Assembly (NCBI GenBank): GCA_958450365.1
Contig: CAUEEP010000511.1
Span: forward strand, 1-64,000
Origin: Mesorhabditis belari
Taxonomy: Eukaryota > Nematoda > Chromadorea > Rhabditida > Rhabditidae
Reading direction: 5' to 3'
Length of the DNA: 64,000 nt
Below, one piece after another: positions 63,214-64,000 of the stretch. The notes beneath the pieces are model-generated. The model was not told where the DNA came from. It searched no databases and saw only the letters and a program-made list of their open reading frames with translations. Within the stretch, counting starts at the first letter, position 1; every line of letters begins with the position of its first letter. Position numbers and translations under genes: made by a program.

Positions 63214-64000
63214 CAGTAGGGGTCATAACTTTGGACACACCTCGCGCGTTAAACTATAATTTGTTCGTTCTTTTTGCTAATAAGAGCTTTTTTCTACCGA
63301 AATCGACTATTTTATACAGTTTTTATCCCTTTTTTTGTATTTCTGCATGAATTTGGCTTTTACTTTCATTCTCATGTATTTTTGAGCTACTTTACCCGAG
63401 ACACCCACTTTCTAGGGGGTCATAACTTTGGACACGCTTTAGAAAACGGCCAATTTATTCAAAATTAACAATGAATAACTAATATTTCGTTGCAAAACCT
63501 TTAGCGGTAATGACTGCTGCACAACGCTGTGGCATCGAATTGATCAATTTGTCGATAGTGGCCTGAGGAATTTTGGCCCATTCATCTTTAAGCGCGGCGA
63601 CGAGTTCGGTGGTTTTTGTGAATGTTCGTGTCCGAATGCGTCGATCCAATTCCGCCCAAAGATGCTCAATAGGGTTGAGATCCGGACTTTGGGCCGGCCA
63701 TTCCAAGACTTCGACGTTTGATTGTTGAAACCATTGAGAAACAAGTCGAGCCTTATGCTTCGGATCATTGTCTTGCATGAACAAACAATCGGAGTCCAAA
63801 TTTTGTTGAGCAAACGGAAGCATTTCTTGATCCAAAATGTCTCGATAGCTTACAGCATTCATTATTCCGTTGATTTCGACAAGTGGACCAACACCGCTAA
63901 GCGAAAGCAACCTAAACTTATTCATTTTTTTAAGTTAAGTGAAGCTTATACCCCACGTCATGACCGAACCGCCACCGTGCTTAATCGTGGGCACTTGATA
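63214..64000 (-). mobile_element. Tc1-like IR/DR transposon, runs off the window
   Basis: TA-flanked left end CAGTAGGGGTCATAACTTTG. A second direct copy of GGGGTCATAACTTTGGACAC lies about 200 bp inside (63416), the IR/DR layout. It encodes a Tc1 transposase on the minus strand. The other end is outside the window. It sits about 10 bp upstream of the first visible lectin exon. Confidence 0.82.
63479..63925 (-). CDS. Tc1-family transposase, C-terminal part
   Basis: The visible part has INGIMNAVSYRDILDQEMLP, LFMQDNDPKHKARL (second Asp), WPAQSPDLNPIEHLWAEL (Glu of DD34E) and a C-terminus CAAVITAKGFATKY. Upstream, MTWG is followed by GTATAAGC..CGCTTAG (about 63895-63948), a probable short intron at the same WG position as in the element at 31762. 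The ATG at 63925 therefore lies in the intron, and the true protein starts outside the window. No stop or shift in the visible part. Confidence 0.82.
   Translation of the reverse strand: MNKFRLLSLSGVGPLVEINGIMNAVSYRDILDQEMLPFAQQNLDSDCLFMQDNDPKHKARLVSQWFQQSNVEVLEWPAQSPDLNPIEHLWAELDRRIRTRTFTKTTELVAALKDEWAKIPQATIDKLINSMPQRCAAVITAKGFATKY

Overview
This window looks like chromosomal DNA of a chromadorean nematode, probably rhabditid-like. The evidence is: compact multi-exon genes with short GT-AG introns and TTTTCAG-type acceptors; nematode-typical gene families (a divergent SLC6 transporter, a DUF1679/CHK-like kinase, two 7TM chemoreceptor-like genes, a two-domain C-type lectin); a short TTAGGC run; many mariner/Tc1 elements; and U2 snRNA sequence. 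I cannot name the species.

Layout. 670-13748 (+): SLC6-like transporter of about 25 exons, its introns swollen by minisatellites, two foldback elements and nested mariners. 13749-15386: decayed exon copies and a 7-nt satellite. 15387-19102 (+): DUF1679/CHK-like kinase. 19103-22053: dispersed repeats, a small Tc1-like element and a large palindrome. 22054-27546 (-): 7TM receptor-like gene with a mariner inside an exon. 27845-29106: nearly full-length mariner. 30057-30683 (-): 84-residue secreted Cys-rich prepropeptide. 31762-33424: Tc1-like element with IR/DR ends and an intron-bearing, apparently intact transposase. 34317-49825: head-to-tail array of non-LTR retrotransposons in U2 snRNA sequence. 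49962-51204 (+): ubiquitin-like gene ending Leu-Cys-Gly-Cys. 52528-54776 (+): second 7TM receptor-like gene. 55636-60194: repeats and a kinase exon copy. 60195-63203 (-): C-type lectin gene, cut upstream by a second IR/DR Tc1-like element that runs off the window.

The central feature is the U2 array. Two U2 5' parts (34317-34374, 34513-34569) stop at exactly the same U2 base. Retroelements follow, separated by a 22-bp copy of the same U2 segment (ending TTAATA). The coding members carry C2H2 fingers, reverse transcriptase, a CCHC knuckle and a restriction-like endonuclease, as in the U2-targeting Utopia group. The array holds one open full-length copy (D), one frameshifted copy (C), one internally deleted chimera (B), two non-coding passengers (X1, X2), a short fragment (A) and a hybrid (E) joined to the tail of another LINE.

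A second pattern is that nearly every long intron carries its own minisatellite. In several of them the repeat unit contains the neighbouring splice site, so donor or acceptor sequences are present in many tandem copies.

Exon models were joined by eye from reading frame and splice signals. They are predictions without transcript support. Copy numbers and repeat edges are approximate.
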